DNA from: Beijerinckia indica subsp. indica ATCC 9039 | GTDB lineage: Bacteria; Pseudomonadota; Alphaproteobacteria; Rhizobiales; Beijerinckiaceae | Assembly (NCBI RefSeq): GCF_000019845.1 | Contig: NC_010581.1 | Coordinates: 124,001-188,000 of the forward strand | Direction: 5' to 3' | Length of the DNA: 64,000 nucleotides | Shown here: piece by piece, positions 46,001 through 55,039 of the stretch | Numbering within the stretch: the stretch's first letter is position 1 | Layout of the letters: each line of letters starts with the position of its first letter | Made by a program: the position numbers and the translations under genes | The notes under the pieces: generated by a model | What the model was told of the DNA's origin: nothing | What the model saw: the letters and a program-made list of their open reading frames with translations, nothing else | Database searches by the model: none

Positions 46001-47875
46001 TTAGTCTTGAAGGCCGAGCGCTATTCTCACCTTCTGCGAATAGCCATAGACATCCTCACTCAAATGGAGATGTCCGAACCGATCGACGGTGGCGGTGAAA
46101 TATTCCAGATGAATGGGCAGGGGCTTCGGCAGGGTGATATAGCGTTCCTTCTCCCCGAACAGGCCTTTGATGCGGCTTTCACTCCATTTCGGTCCAAGGA
46201 CCGCTTCGGCAAAATGATAGGGCTCGTCGACCCGCACGCAACCGTGGCTGAAGGCGCGCTTGTCTTCTTCGAAATAATGCTTGGATGGCGTATCGTGGAG
46301 ATAGACCGCATAATCATTGGGGAACATGAATTTGATGCGGCCGAGCGCATTGCGTTCGCCGGGCGGCTGGCGCACGACGAGATGCCCATCCCTTTTGAAG
46401 ACTTCATAGCCGAGGCGATGCAGATAATTCGGATTGGCCGCGAGTTTCGGCAGCATTTCCTTTTTGAGGATCGAGGCCGGCACGTTCCAATAGGGATTGA
46501 CGATCAGAAATTGCATCACATGGGAAAAGATCGGCGTCGGCGTTTCTTCCTTGCCGATGACGACACGGTGACGGCTCACCACCTCGTCCTTCTCGATGAC
46601 GGCGACCTCGAAATCAGGCAGGTTCACCTCGATCCGATCGTGGCCGAGATCGTGCGGCATCCAGCGCCAGCGCTCCATATTGGCAAGAATTTCATGTTCG
46701 ACATGCGGCGATAAAGGGGTGGCCGATAGCCGCGCACCCGAGAGAATGGCGCTGGTTTGCGGGGTGAGAACACCAGAAGCGGGCAGGCCATTGGCCCGCT
46801 GAAAATCGGCGACGGCCATGGAGACTTCGGAGTCATAGATTTCGGACGCGCCGTTTTCCGTTTGACCCTTGTCGAGTTTGCCATCGAGGCTCAACCGCGC
46901 CCGGATCAAAGCGACGCGCGGATCCCGCATACCGACGCGCAGAGGCGGGCCGGAGGGAATGAGCCGCCGAGCAACCGGCTGGCGTTCTTGCCGCATGGCG
47001 ACGAGTTTGTCGCGCAAGGCGACATAGCCTTCCTGCTGCGGATTAAAACCGCGCAGGATCGTACCGGCCTCGGGGCCTGCTGCCGCGACGCTGGCGAGAA
47101 TCAGGGAGGGGTCGGCAATCTCTGGCCGCGCGCCGATCAGCTTGCCGATCTCGTGTGGATCGATCCGACTGCCGCTTGCTTGCCGGCCATAGGCGACGAC
47201 GGCCTCGGATAGGGCAAGATCGAGCGCCGCCTGCCGCGTTTCATCGAGGTTTGAATCGGCACTCGCATTGTCCGGGGGCAAAGCGGGAAGACGCGGGCCG
47301 AGATCAAGGCCATCTTCAGCCGCCGCCGCAAGACGCGGCAACAGGCTTCTCGCGGCGCGATTGGGATGGCCATCTGTAAACCAAAGCAGTGCGAAATCGC
47401 GCGCCGCGTAGAAGGCCGCGATCGCCTCGCGCTCACGTCTTTGTTCAGTGATGTGGGGGCCAGTGACAGGGCGCTCGGCACGGTCCTCGATCAGCTTTTG
47501 CAACGCGCTCGCCGGAATGGCTGGCGCCATGGCTGTTTCCGGCTTTTTGTCCGTGGCACTGTCCGGTTTGACGGAATCTTCGGACTGGACCGTCGGGGGC
47601 GTGGACGAAGCCGGCAGGGGAGAGGGCGCGCGGACCGACCGGAGTGTGTCGGCCTCGTCGGCATCTGTCTTGGCAAACTGGGTTTTGATGAAAGGCCGCT
47701 CGGTCAGCGGAATTTTGGCCAGTGGAATTTTGGCTGCTGGCGTTTTGCTGGGCGCAAGAGTTTCGGCGAAAGCGTCGGACAATCCGCCCGGCATGCCGAG
47801 CCCCGCGATCATCAACAAGGCGAGGCGAGAGGGCCGCGACGCGGCGGGACCCCGGCTCTTCCCAGGCGACCTCAT
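46001..47875 (-). CDS. L,D-transpeptidase of the YcbB type
   Basis: 624 residues. Signal peptide ending near AFAET, a low-complexity linker (about 40-120), a helical domain, a peptidoglycan-binding helix bundle (VSMAVADFQRANGLPASGVL), and a YkuD domain with the catalytic motif HxxxSHGCVRV (His544, Cys546). The size and domain order match YcbB/LdtD, which make 3-3 cross-links between meso-diaminopimelate residues in peptidoglycan, acting in the periplasm. It stands alone. Confidence 0.92.
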   Translation of the reverse strand: MRSPGKSRGPAASRPSRLALLMIAGLGMPGGLSDAFAETLAPSKTPAAKIPLAKIPLTERPFIKTQFAKTDADEADTLRSVRAPSPLPASSTPPTVQSEDSVKPDSATDKKPETAMAPAIPASALQKLIEDRAERPVTGPHITEQRREREAIAAFYAARDFALLWFTDGHPNRAARSLLPRLAAAAEDGLDLGPRLPALPPDNASADSNLDETRQAALDLALSEAVVAYGRQASGSRIDPHEIGKLIGARPEIADPSLILASVAAAGPEAGTILRGFNPQQEGYVALRDKLVAMRQERQPVARRLIPSGPPLRVGMRDPRVALIRARLSLDGKLDKGQTENGASEIYDSEVSMAVADFQRANGLPASGVLTPQTSAILSGARLSATPLSPHVEHEILANMERWRWMPHDLGHDRIEVNLPDFEVAVIEKDEVVSRHRVVIGKEETPTPIFSHVMQFLIVNPYWNVPASILKKEMLPKLAANPNYLHRLGYEVFKRDGHLVVRQPPGERNALGRIKFMFPNDYAVYLHDTPSKHYFEEDKRAFSHGCVRVDEPYHFAEAVLGPKWSESRIKGLFGEKERYITLPKPLPIHLEYFTATVDRFGHLHLSEDVYGYSQKVRIALGLQD

Positions 47876-48046
47876 CTTCGTCCCCTCTCACTTGATGGCG
47901 TGATGCGAAGTTTGGAAATTCATTCAGCCGAAAGTTATATTCAAGGCAATGCATGATTGCGCTGAAAAGCTCCGGCCAAGAGATTTTTATGCACAGGTGG
48001 CTCGGCTGCAACACCAAGCGGGCATGGAAGCAGTGCGCCACCGGTT

Positions 48047-49600
48047 TCAGGCGGCTGCACCGGCACGGTTTAACAAGCCTGCCATCGGATCGCTCAGGCC
48101 AAGCGGATCACCTTCCGCGCCCTGTTGCAATCCATATTCTTTCAACTTGCGATAGAGCGTCGAACGGCCGATGCCCAGCTTGCGCGCCATGGCCGACATT
48201 TGTCCGCGATAATGTATCAGCGAGAAGCGGATGATTTCCGCCTCCAGCCGTTCGAGCGGCAGGATTTCACCTTCATCATCAAGCAGACGCAGGACATGCG
48301 GATCACGTAATTCGACAGGCACGAATTCGGTCTCGCGCGCCGGCTGCAGGGCGACGGGGAGGGGGGCCGGCGGCACGCAAATGTCGAAGCCATGAACATG
48401 GGCGGCGATCTGCGGAAATTCGGTGACGGTCAGTTCATCGCCATCAGCGAGGACCACAGCCCGGAACACGGCATTTTCCAATTGCCGGACATTGCCCGGC
48501 CAGTCATAGGCGCAGAGCAGCGCCTCGGTCTCGGGGGTGAGGCCGCGCAGGGGCTTGCCTTCCTCCGCCGCGAAGCGGGTGGCGAAGGTCCGGGCGAGTT
48601 CGGTGATATCCTCGCGCCGGGCCCGTAACGCCGGCACATGGATGGGGAAGACGTTCAGGCGATAATAAAGATCCTCGCGGAACCGGCCGCGTTTGACCTG
48701 TTCGATCAGGTTGCGGTTGGTTGCGGAAATCAGCCTGATATCGACCTTGACCGGCCGTTTGGCGCCGATCGGATCGACCTCGCCTTCCTGCAGGGCGCGC
48801 AGGAGCTTGACCTGCGTTTCGAGCGGCAATTCGCCGATTTCATCGAGAAAGAGGGTGCCGCCATTGGCCTCGACGAATTTGCCGACATGCCGCTCATTGG
48901 CTCCGGTAAAGGCACCCTTTTCGTGGCCAAATAGGATGGATTCGACGAGGGGTTCGGGAAGCGCGCCACAATTGACGGTGATGAAGGGCTTGCCGCGCCG
49001 GTCGGAGAGACCCTGAATGGCGCGGGCGATGACTTCCTTACCGACCCCGGATTCCCCTTCGAGGAGGATCGGAATGGTCGATTTCGCGGCGCGTTCGCCG
49101 AGCCTTATGACGCGCTCCATGGCCTCGCTGCCGGCAATGAGATCCTTGAAGGAGAGAGCCCCTGCGGCATGGCGGTTCATGCGGCGGATTTCGTCTTCCA
49201 GCGCGTCGGCGCGAAGCGCGTTCTTGATCGAGACTTGCAGCCGCTCAGTGCCGACTGGTTTCACGACGAAATCGGCGGCGCCGGCGCGCATGGCGGCGAT
49301 GACCGTTTCGATTGAGCCATTGGCGGTCTGAACGATCGCCGGCACGCGATAGCCTTCCTTACGGAGGGTTTTTAAGACGCCGAGGCCATCGATATCAGGC
49401 ATGGCGAGATCGAGGATCAGAAGATCGAGCGGCGCATGGCCATGTCCTTGGCCCTGAGCCTGGCCTTGCGCCTTGACGCGGGCCAGCGCGGCTGCGCCGT
49501 TATCGACGGTTTCGGTCACATAACCGAAACGCTGCACCTGCGCCTCGAGCAGGCGGCGTTGGACCGGATCATCATCGGCGATCAAAATTCTAGGAGACAT
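48047..49600 (-). CDS. Sigma-54-dependent response regulator (NtrC family), orphan
   Basis: 517 residues. Receiver domain (1-125) with acidic pocket DDD at 9-11, phosphoacceptor Asp64 and Lys114; AAA+ domain with GESGVGKE (182-189), GAFTGA (229-234) that contacts sigma-54, and GGTLFLDEIGEL; C-terminal Fis-type helix-turn-helix (MARKLGIGRSTLYRKLKEYG). A Gln/Gly/His insertion (about 45-56, QGQAQGQGHGHA) lengthens the loop before the phosphoacceptor strand. No histidine kinase gene is adjacent, so its partner and targets are unknown. Confidence 0.92.
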   Translation of the reverse strand: MSPRILIADDDPVQRRLLEAQVQRFGYVTETVDNGAAALARVKAQGQAQGQGHGHAPLDLLILDLAMPDIDGLGVLKTLRKEGYRVPAIVQTANGSIETVIAAMRAGAADFVVKPVGTERLQVSIKNALRADALEDEIRRMNRHAAGALSFKDLIAGSEAMERVIRLGERAAKSTIPILLEGESGVGKEVIARAIQGLSDRRGKPFITVNCGALPEPLVESILFGHEKGAFTGANERHVGKFVEANGGTLFLDEIGELPLETQVKLLRALQEGEVDPIGAKRPVKVDIRLISATNRNLIEQVKRGRFREDLYYRLNVFPIHVPALRARREDITELARTFATRFAAEEGKPLRGLTPETEALLCAYDWPGNVRQLENAVFRAVVLADGDELTVTEFPQIAAHVHGFDICVPPAPLPVALQPARETEFVPVELRDPHVLRLLDDEGEILPLERLEAEIIRFSLIHYRGQMSAMARKLGIGRSTLYRKLKEYGLQQGAEGDPLGLSDPMAGLLNRAGAAA

Positions 49601-50278
49601 GGGACCTCATCTTCAGGGCTGACCGCCAAATGGTCGTTCAGGATCGATCCCAATGCTCGCTCAGGCCGATCACCCTTGTCCCCATGCTCCTCTATGACGG
49701 TAAATGGGCCATTAATGTCGCCGTCAACCTGCCCTGAAAAGAAACAATCACGTTCAAGCCGAGACCGTGGCGTGTCATTTTGTGAATCCGATCGAAGGCG
49801 CCGATCGCGATCGGGTTCAGGGTGAGGTTGTGGGACCGCTCTTGAATTTTCGCCATCGCTTTGAAGAAGCGAAAATTCAAGAAAGGAACCAAAGGTCGTT
49901 CTTCACGACCTTTGGCATGACGTGGCGCATCTCATGAAGTGCAGGGCTTTGTGATATGAAATGGCTGATTTTAAGAAATTTTTTATGAATCGATTCGCAT
50001 TCACGAATAGAAACAGACCATGCGGCCAAATGAAGCAGTTTTGGCTTGCGCTGACCGTACTTAGCTGAGAACTTGAGGGACAAAATCACCTTATCGAGCG
50101 CAAACGATCCTTTGCGCGTCCGAAACCCTTACCTGCCCCGCGCGAGCGATGATGGTATGAGTTTGGTCGTCAGCAAATCCGTTTGATTTTATTCTCTTGG
50201 TGCCTATTTCATGATGGACGACGGTCAGGGAGCATCCTTGAACCGTTTCAATGAAATCAATGTGGGAAGGAGAATGTC
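49601..50278. other. Intergenic region carrying the second 85-bp element
   Basis: 678 bp between the response-regulator start (minus) and the first small secreted protein (plus). Apart from the 85-bp element at 49834-49918 no gene or motif is seen. Confidence 0.5.
49834..49918. repeat. 85-bp intergenic two-hairpin element, copy B
   Basis: Same length, orientation and two-hairpin structure as copy A at 22248-22332; about eight substitutions, several of them in loops. The second hairpin (CCAAAGGTCGT / ACGACCTTTGG) is perfectly paired here, whereas copy A has a G-T pair, a compensatory-looking difference. Confidence 0.8.
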
Positions 50279-50536
50279 ATGCAAGGACCTCAACGTCTTG
50301 GTACTTTACTCGCCGGTTTCGCTTTCGCCAGCGTGATCGCCATGGGCGCGGCGCTCGCGGGGGGCACCCCCAATGACGCGGCCGGTGCCCAGGGTCATAA
50401 TGCACCCTCCATCGCAGCCCCCACCGAAGGGGTCAGCGAGGGGAACCCGAACGCCAAGATCCTGCCCTATAGCTCCCTCGACCAGAAATCCGATACCGAG
50501 GAAGCCAGCGCGGCGCCGGAAGAACACGCAAAGTAA
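50279..50536 (+). CDS. Small secreted protein of unknown function, paralogue 1
   Basis: 85 residues; GGAAGGAG 6 nt before the ATG makes it a convincing gene. Signal peptide with cleavage expected after ALA, leaving a mature chain that begins GGTPNDAAGAQGHNAPS and continues hydrophilic and acidic (SEGNPNAKILP). The next gene encodes a paralogue with the same mature start. No known domain; the size suggests an unstructured periplasmic peptide. A hairpin follows at 50561-50592. Confidence 0.7.
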   Translation: MQGPQRLGTLLAGFAFASVIAMGAALAGGTPNDAAGAQGHNAPSIAAPTEGVSEGNPNAKILPYSSLDQKSDTEEASAAPEEHAK

Positions 50537-50560
50537 GCGGCACGACTCTTCTCGCAGAGT

Positions 50561-50592
50561 ATCAGTCCAAAAAGAACCCGTTTTGGACTGAT
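50561..50592 (+). terminator. Hairpin after small secreted paralogue 1
   Basis: Perfect 12-bp arms (50561-50572 / 50581-50592) around an 8-nt loop, 24 bp past the stop. The arms contain A4/T4 blocks; only a short TT follows. Confidence 0.55.
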
Positions 50593-50684
50593 TTGACGTG
50601 TTGTCGGAGATCGCGAGCCTCGGTCCTGAAAGAACGATGCTCGGCCTTTTGTGCGTTTTGTGAGTGCTATAAACCTTTCTGATC

Positions 50685-50740
50685 GCATCAAATGATCCTA
50701 AAAGCGGGACATGCTTTTGGGATTATGGTCGGTTTGATGC
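50685..50740. repeat. Imperfect hairpin between the two small-protein genes
   Basis: Outer 8-bp arms GCATCAAA / TTTGATGC (50685-50692 / 50733-50740) and an inner stem CCTAAAAGC / GCTTTTGGG (50697-50705 / 50713-50721). Its core resembles the palindromes at 4691-4739 and 45061-45095. Confidence 0.55.
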
Positions 50741-50769
50741 TGTTGCCTTTTTTCAAGGTGAGGGATGTC

Positions 50770-51036
50770 ATGCAGGAAAACCAACGTTGCAGTGGGTTAC
50801 TGGCCGGTTTTGCCCTCCTCGGCATCGTCGTGGGCGTTTTTGTGAGCGTCCTGGCCACGGGAGTGGCGTTCGCTGGCGGCACACCCAATGATGCGGCGGG
50901 TGCCCAGGGTCATGATGCCCCATCCTCCGCCGAGCCAACGCCCGAAATCAGCGAAGGCAGCCCCGATGCCAAGGTTCTGCCCGATGACGATGATCCGGAA
51001 GATGTCGATGCGCCGTCGGAACGATCCGTGAGATAG
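50770..51036 (+). CDS. Small secreted protein of unknown function, paralogue 2
   Basis: 88 residues from ATG 50770, preceded by GAGGG; the frame is open from 50692. Signal peptide ending AFA, then mature GGTPNDAAGAQGHDAPS, matching paralogue 1 at nearly every position, followed by SEGSPDAKVLP and an acidic tail (DDDDPEDVD). Tandem duplication of one ancestral gene is clear. Function unknown. A strong terminator follows. Confidence 0.7.
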   Translation: MQENQRCSGLLAGFALLGIVVGVFVSVLATGVAFAGGTPNDAAGAQGHDAPSSAEPTPEISEGSPDAKVLPDDDDPEDVDAPSERSVR

Positions 51037-51073
51037 CGATCCGCGAAATAGAATGACGTCAACCAGACGGTTC

Positions 51074-51119
51074 AAGCCGAAGTCCCAGGGGAAGCACCTG
51101 CCGGGGCTTCGGCTTTTTG
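51074..51119 (+). terminator. Rho-independent terminator after small secreted paralogue 2
   Basis: Stem AAGCCGAAGTCCC (51074-51086) with GGGGCTTCGGCTT (51103-51115), followed directly by a T-run, about 38 bp past the stop. Confidence 0.8.
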
Positions 51120-51269
51120 TTCGAAAACGGGCTTTTTCTGCTTTAACCATGAATGTTGCTTCGCCGGCATATGATTCCGTTTACGAATTTTTGCTGTTTT
51201 CAAGACTTCGAAAAAAATCGCAAATATTCCAACGCCCTTTCACTCCCCCGTTTCGACGAGAATGTCCAA

Positions 51270-53234
51270 ATGACACCACGTACTGCTCCCTACGGGACCT
51301 GGCTTTCGCCGGTTACGACCGATCTTATGACCGAGGCAGCGATCGGGCTTGGGGGGCTCGCCGTCGATGGGACAGATCTGTACTGGCTCGAAACGCGCCC
51401 AAGTGAAGGCGGCCGCACGACGCTTTGCCAGCGCCAGCAGGATGGCACGATCGTCGAACGCACGCCGGCGCCTTTCTATGTTGGCACACGGGTTCATGAA
51501 TATGGCGGCGGCGCCTATGCGGTCGAAAACCGGACCATCATCTTCAGCGATCGCCGCGACGGATCGGTCTGGATCATCGAGGGCCAGGGGGAGGGAGCGG
51601 CGCCGCGCCGTATTCCGACGTCGGAAAATTGTCGCTACGCCGATTTCATCTTCGATCCGAACCATCCGCGCGTGCTCTGTGTCCGCGAGGATCATCGCGA
51701 CAGGCCGCCGACCGATCCCAAATCCGCGATCGTCTCCTTGCCGCTCGATGCCTCGGACAAGGAGAGGGTGATCGTCGAGGGGCCGGATTTTCTGAGTTCT
51801 CCGCGCCTTTCACCCGATGGCAAGATCCTCGTCTGGTTGTCCTGGGAGCATCCCTTTATGCCCTGGGACTGGACGCGGCTGCATCTTGCGCCCCTCACGC
51901 TCTATGGCTCGATCACGCCGGCTGTGGTGCTCGCCGGCCGCGAGCGTGAATCCATCGTGCAGCCGGGTTTTGCACCTGATGGCACGCTCCATTTCTGTTC
52001 CGATCGCACCGGCTGGTGGAATCTTTATGCCTTGCGAGGCGATAAAATCGTGCCCGTGGCGCCGGTCGACGCAGAGATCGGCGGGCCGCATTGGGTCTTC
52101 GCCCAGCATTATTATGCCTTTTTGCCAGACAAGCGCCTCGTCGCCTCCATCGTGCGGGACGGTATCAGGACGGCTTGCGTGATTGATGGAGACGTGATTA
52201 CGCCGCTGTCGCTCGGCCAGGGCCAAGCGGGGCAGGTGGCGGATTGTCCGCAACCGATCGGTCAAGGCCTCGCCTTTCTCGCGACGCCGCCGACGGCGCC
52301 GCCCGCCTTGAGCCTTGTCGATAAGCCCGAGGCCACAAAGATTCAAATTGTGCGGGTCGCGGCTCCCGCCGTGATCCCTGAGGAGACGATCTCAATCGGG
52401 GAACCGATCGATTATCCGAGCCGAGGCACGATTGCGCATGCCTTCTGGTATGCGCCGAAAAACGCCGATTATCAGGCTCCTGACGGCACATTGCCGCCGC
52501 TCGTCGTGCTCTCGCATGGCGGTCCGACGAGCATGACGACCAATCATTTCACGCTCTCGGTGCAATGGTGGACGAGCAGGGGTTTCGGCGTCGTCGATGT
52601 CAATTATGGCGGCTCGACCGGCTACGGCCGCGATTATCGCCGGGCGCTCGATGGGCAATGGGGCCTTGTCGATGTCGAGGATTGCCAGGCGGCGGCGCTT
52701 TATCTCGTGGAAAAGGGCCTGGTTGATCCCAACCGCATCGCCATCCGGGGCGGCAGTGCCGGCGGCTTCACCACTTTGGCGGCGCTCACGACGACACAGA
52801 CGTTCAAGGCCGGCGCCAGTCTCTACGGCGTCGCCGATCTCATGCTGCTTGCGCGTGATACACATAAATTCGAATCGCGCTATCTCGATGGCCTCATCGG
52901 CCCCTTGCCGCAGGCGAAAGCGCTCTATGCCGAGCGCTCACCGATCAATCACATCGATCGGCTCACCTGTCCCGTGATCTTCTTTCAAGGCGAGGACGAC
53001 AAGACCGTGCCGCCGAACCAGGCGGAAACCATGGTCGCGGCGCTCGAGGCCCGGCATCTTCCGGTCTCCTATTATCTCTTTGCCGGTGAAGGTCATGGCT
53101 TTCGCAAAGCCGAAACCATCCGCCGCGTGCTCGACCTCGAACTCGGCTTTTACGGCCGTGTCTTTGGCTTCGAGCCGCCCAATTTAAGCGAGCGCGTGGT
53201 CATATCTCTCATCGGGGACGATCATGAAGGATGA
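51270..53234 (+). CDS. S9-family serine peptidase (acylaminoacyl/dipeptidyl-peptidase type)
   Basis: 654 residues from ATG 51270; the frame is open from 51153 but MTPRTAPYGTWLSPVTTDLM is the expected start. An N-terminal beta-propeller (about 20-370) covers a C-terminal alpha/beta-hydrolase domain with the triad Ser496 in GGSAGG, Asp576 or Asp577 in GEDDK, and His609 in GEGHGF. No signal peptide, so it cleaves short peptides in the cytoplasm. Its 3' end overlaps the convergent folK gene by 13 bp. Confidence 0.92.
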   Translation: MTPRTAPYGTWLSPVTTDLMTEAAIGLGGLAVDGTDLYWLETRPSEGGRTTLCQRQQDGTIVERTPAPFYVGTRVHEYGGGAYAVENRTIIFSDRRDGSVWIIEGQGEGAAPRRIPTSENCRYADFIFDPNHPRVLCVREDHRDRPPTDPKSAIVSLPLDASDKERVIVEGPDFLSSPRLSPDGKILVWLSWEHPFMPWDWTRLHLAPLTLYGSITPAVVLAGRERESIVQPGFAPDGTLHFCSDRTGWWNLYALRGDKIVPVAPVDAEIGGPHWVFAQHYYAFLPDKRLVASIVRDGIRTACVIDGDVITPLSLGQGQAGQVADCPQPIGQGLAFLATPPTAPPALSLVDKPEATKIQIVRVAAPAVIPEETISIGEPIDYPSRGTIAHAFWYAPKNADYQAPDGTLPPLVVLSHGGPTSMTTNHFTLSVQWWTSRGFGVVDVNYGGSTGYGRDYRRALDGQWGLVDVEDCQAAALYLVEKGLVDPNRIAIRGGSAGGFTTLAALTTTQTFKAGASLYGVADLMLLARDTHKFESRYLDGLIGPLPQAKALYAERSPINHIDRLTCPVIFFQGEDDKTVPPNQAETMVAALEARHLPVSYYLFAGEGHGFRKAETIRRVLDLELGFYGRVFGFEPPNLSERVVISLIGDDHEG

Positions 53235-53740
53235 GTCTCGATGGGCTCTTTCTTCTCCCAAAGCGTAATCCCGGATGGATCGGCGGCTGCGGCAGCTTCG
53301 CCGATTCCGCGCCCGCGCAAGCAAAGATCCGGCGCGATCTCGGCGAGAGGCAAGAGGACAAACGGCCGGTTAAACAATTCCTTGTGCGGCAGGATCAGGT
53401 CTGGATCATCCAGCCATTCATCATCATAGAAAAGAATGTCGATATCGATCACGCGCGGTCCCCAGCGGATCGTCTCCTGGCGGCCGATGGTCTTTTCAAT
53501 ATCCTTGAGCGCGGCGAGCAGGGCATGCGGCGCAAGGCGTGTCGTTGCGAGCGCGCAGGCATTGGCGAAATCCTCCTGCTCGCGATAGCCCCAAGGCGCG
53601 GTGCGATAGAGGGAGGAGATTTTTGTGATCCTGGCCACGCCCCGCTCCATGAGCAGATCGATGGCGCGGCGGATATTGCCGGGCCTGTCGCCGATATTGC
53701 TGCCGAAACCGAGGCCGATCGGAACCGCTTTGTCAGGCAT
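53222..53740 (-). CDS. folK: 2-Amino-4-hydroxy-6-hydroxymethyldihydropteridine pyrophosphokinase
   Basis: 172 residues from ATG 53740 (another ATG at 53752 is in frame). GLGFGSNIGDRPGNI, SSLYRTAPWGYREQEDFANA and GPRVIDIDILFYDD are the HPPK motifs for ATP and pterin binding. It activates the pterin for DHPS, encoded immediately upstream: the folK start overlaps the folP stop, so product and consumer enzymes are co-translated. folB is missing from between them, unlike many operons. Confidence 0.94.
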   Translation of the reverse strand: MPDKAVPIGLGFGSNIGDRPGNIRRAIDLLMERGVARITKISSLYRTAPWGYREQEDFANACALATTRLAPHALLAALKDIEKTIGRQETIRWGPRVIDIDILFYDDEWLDDPDLILPHKELFNRPFVLLPLAEIAPDLCLRGRGIGEAAAAADPSGITLWEKKEPIETHPS

Positions 53741-54647
53741 GAGCGCGCGCATTCCTGATCGCTGAAAAGATCTTGAAGGCGGCGACGTGCTCCGCGACAT
53801 CATGCACGCGAAAAACTGAGGCTCCCCGTGTGGCTGCCACAAGATTGGCGGCGAGGGTTCCGATCAGACGATGATCGACATCGGCGTCGAGCAGAGCGCC
53901 GATAAAGGATTTGCGTGAGACGCCGACAAGAATGGGCAGGCCATAATCGCGCAAATGGTGGAGCTCTCTCAAGACGAGAAGATTCTGAGCCGCCGTCTTG
54001 CCGAAACCAATGCCAGGATCAAGCATGATGCGTGATGACGGGATGCCCGCCTTCTCGGCAAGATGCAGGGAACGGTCGAAGAAGCGGTGCAGATCGGCGA
54101 GAATATCGAGTTGCGCATCGATGTCCTCCCGGTTGTGCATCATGACAAGCCCGGCGCCGGTCTCGGCGATCGTATCGGCCATGGCCGGATCCTTCCGCAG
54201 GCCCCAGATGTCGTTCACGATCGTGGCACCAAGCGCGACGGCGCGGCGGGCGACTTCGGCCTTCATCGTATCGATCGAGACCGGCACGTTCACCGCCCGA
54301 CAAATCTTGCCCAGCAAGGGATCGAGCCGCGCCAATTCTTCAGCCGCCGAGACGGGCCTATAGCCGGGCCTGGTCGATTCCGCACCTATATCGATCAGAT
54401 CGGCACCCTCGGCCACGAGCTGTTTCGCCCGCGCGAGCGCCGCCTCGCTTGCATTGAACCGGCCACCATCTGAAAAAGAATCCGGTGTCAGATTCAAGAT
54501 CCCCATGACCACGGGCTTTTCCCAGCACCGGGAAAACAAAAGATCGCGGCGCAGGGAAAGATCCCCGGTAGGGGCCAGATCGCCGGCCGATGGGTCTGAT
54601 GCTCGAGCTATGACGTAAGCCTTTATAAAGACGAAAAATTCGTTCAA
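53733..54647 (-). CDS. folP: Dihydropteroate synthase
   Basis: Up to 304 residues from a TTG at 54647; the true start may be further in because the first 45 residues are not typical and no clear ribosome-binding site was seen. The TIM-barrel motifs MGILNLTPDSFSDGG, DIGAESTRPG, NDIWGL and GVSRKSFIGAL are intact. It joins p-aminobenzoate to the pterin diphosphate for folate synthesis. Forms an operon with folK and is divergent from the HIG1 gene. Confidence 0.93.
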   Translation of the reverse strand: MNEFFVFIKAYVIARASDPSAGDLAPTGDLSLRRDLLFSRCWEKPVVMGILNLTPDSFSDGGRFNASEAALARAKQLVAEGADLIDIGAESTRPGYRPVSAAEELARLDPLLGKICRAVNVPVSIDTMKAEVARRAVALGATIVNDIWGLRKDPAMADTIAETGAGLVMMHNREDIDAQLDILADLHRFFDRSLHLAEKAGIPSSRIMLDPGIGFGKTAAQNLLVLRELHHLRDYGLPILVGVSRKSFIGALLDADVDHRLIGTLAANLVAATRGASVFRVHDVAEHVAAFKIFSAIRNARAHA

Positions 54648-54763
54648 AGAGGATTCGAAGAGAAGGGACCGTTTTGCCGAGCGGCCTTGTCCTCGCCTGC
54701 CCGAGGTTCTACTTCAGTCTATACCGATCGCAATCTGGGATCTTCAATAAGGATCTCAAGTCC

Positions 54764-54807
54764 AGAGATCAAAAGCCCGAGGACCAAAAGCCCAAGGATC
54801 AAAAAAC
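54764..54807 (+). promoter_or_regulatory. Three tandem 15-bp purine-rich units before the HIG1 gene
   Basis: Units start at 54764, 54779 and 54794; each begins with a Shine-Dalgarno-like purine block (AGAGATC, GAGGACC, AAGGATC) followed by AAAA. Only the last is at proper distance from the ATG at 54808; the others may be extra ribosome landing sites or slippage products. Confidence 0.5.
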
Positions 54808-55002
54808 ATGTCTCATCCCGGCAATTTCTTCGTCGGCCTTGCCGTCGCTGCCGTCGGCGTCGTTCTGTTCCTCGGTCTGGTGAATATGACGCGAGGCGGC
54901 AGTCCGAATTTATCACAAAAGCTGATGCGTTGGCGCATAGGCCTTCAATTCGTGGCGATCCTGATCATTCTTGGCGTGCTTTTGTACCGGGAAGGGATTT
55001 GA
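54808..55002 (+). CDS. Twin-transmembrane HIG1-domain small protein
   Basis: 64 residues: two hydrophobic helices (FVGLAVAAVGVVLFLGLV and FVAILIILGVLLY) flanking a polar loop NLSQKLMRWRIGLQ, the HIG1 signature RxxRxxxQ-like. Bacterial members are found in alphaproteobacteria and are related to mitochondrial factors that associate with respiratory complexes; the exact role here is inferred. Followed 37 nt later by the cobalamin adenosyltransferase gene, a frequent neighbour. Confidence 0.85.
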   Translation: MSHPGNFFVGLAVAAVGVVLFLGLVNMTRGGSPNLSQKLMRWRIGLQFVAILIILGVLLYREGI

Positions 55003-55039
55003 GGAGAGGCCATCGACGGCTCCAGGAGGGACGAATGCT

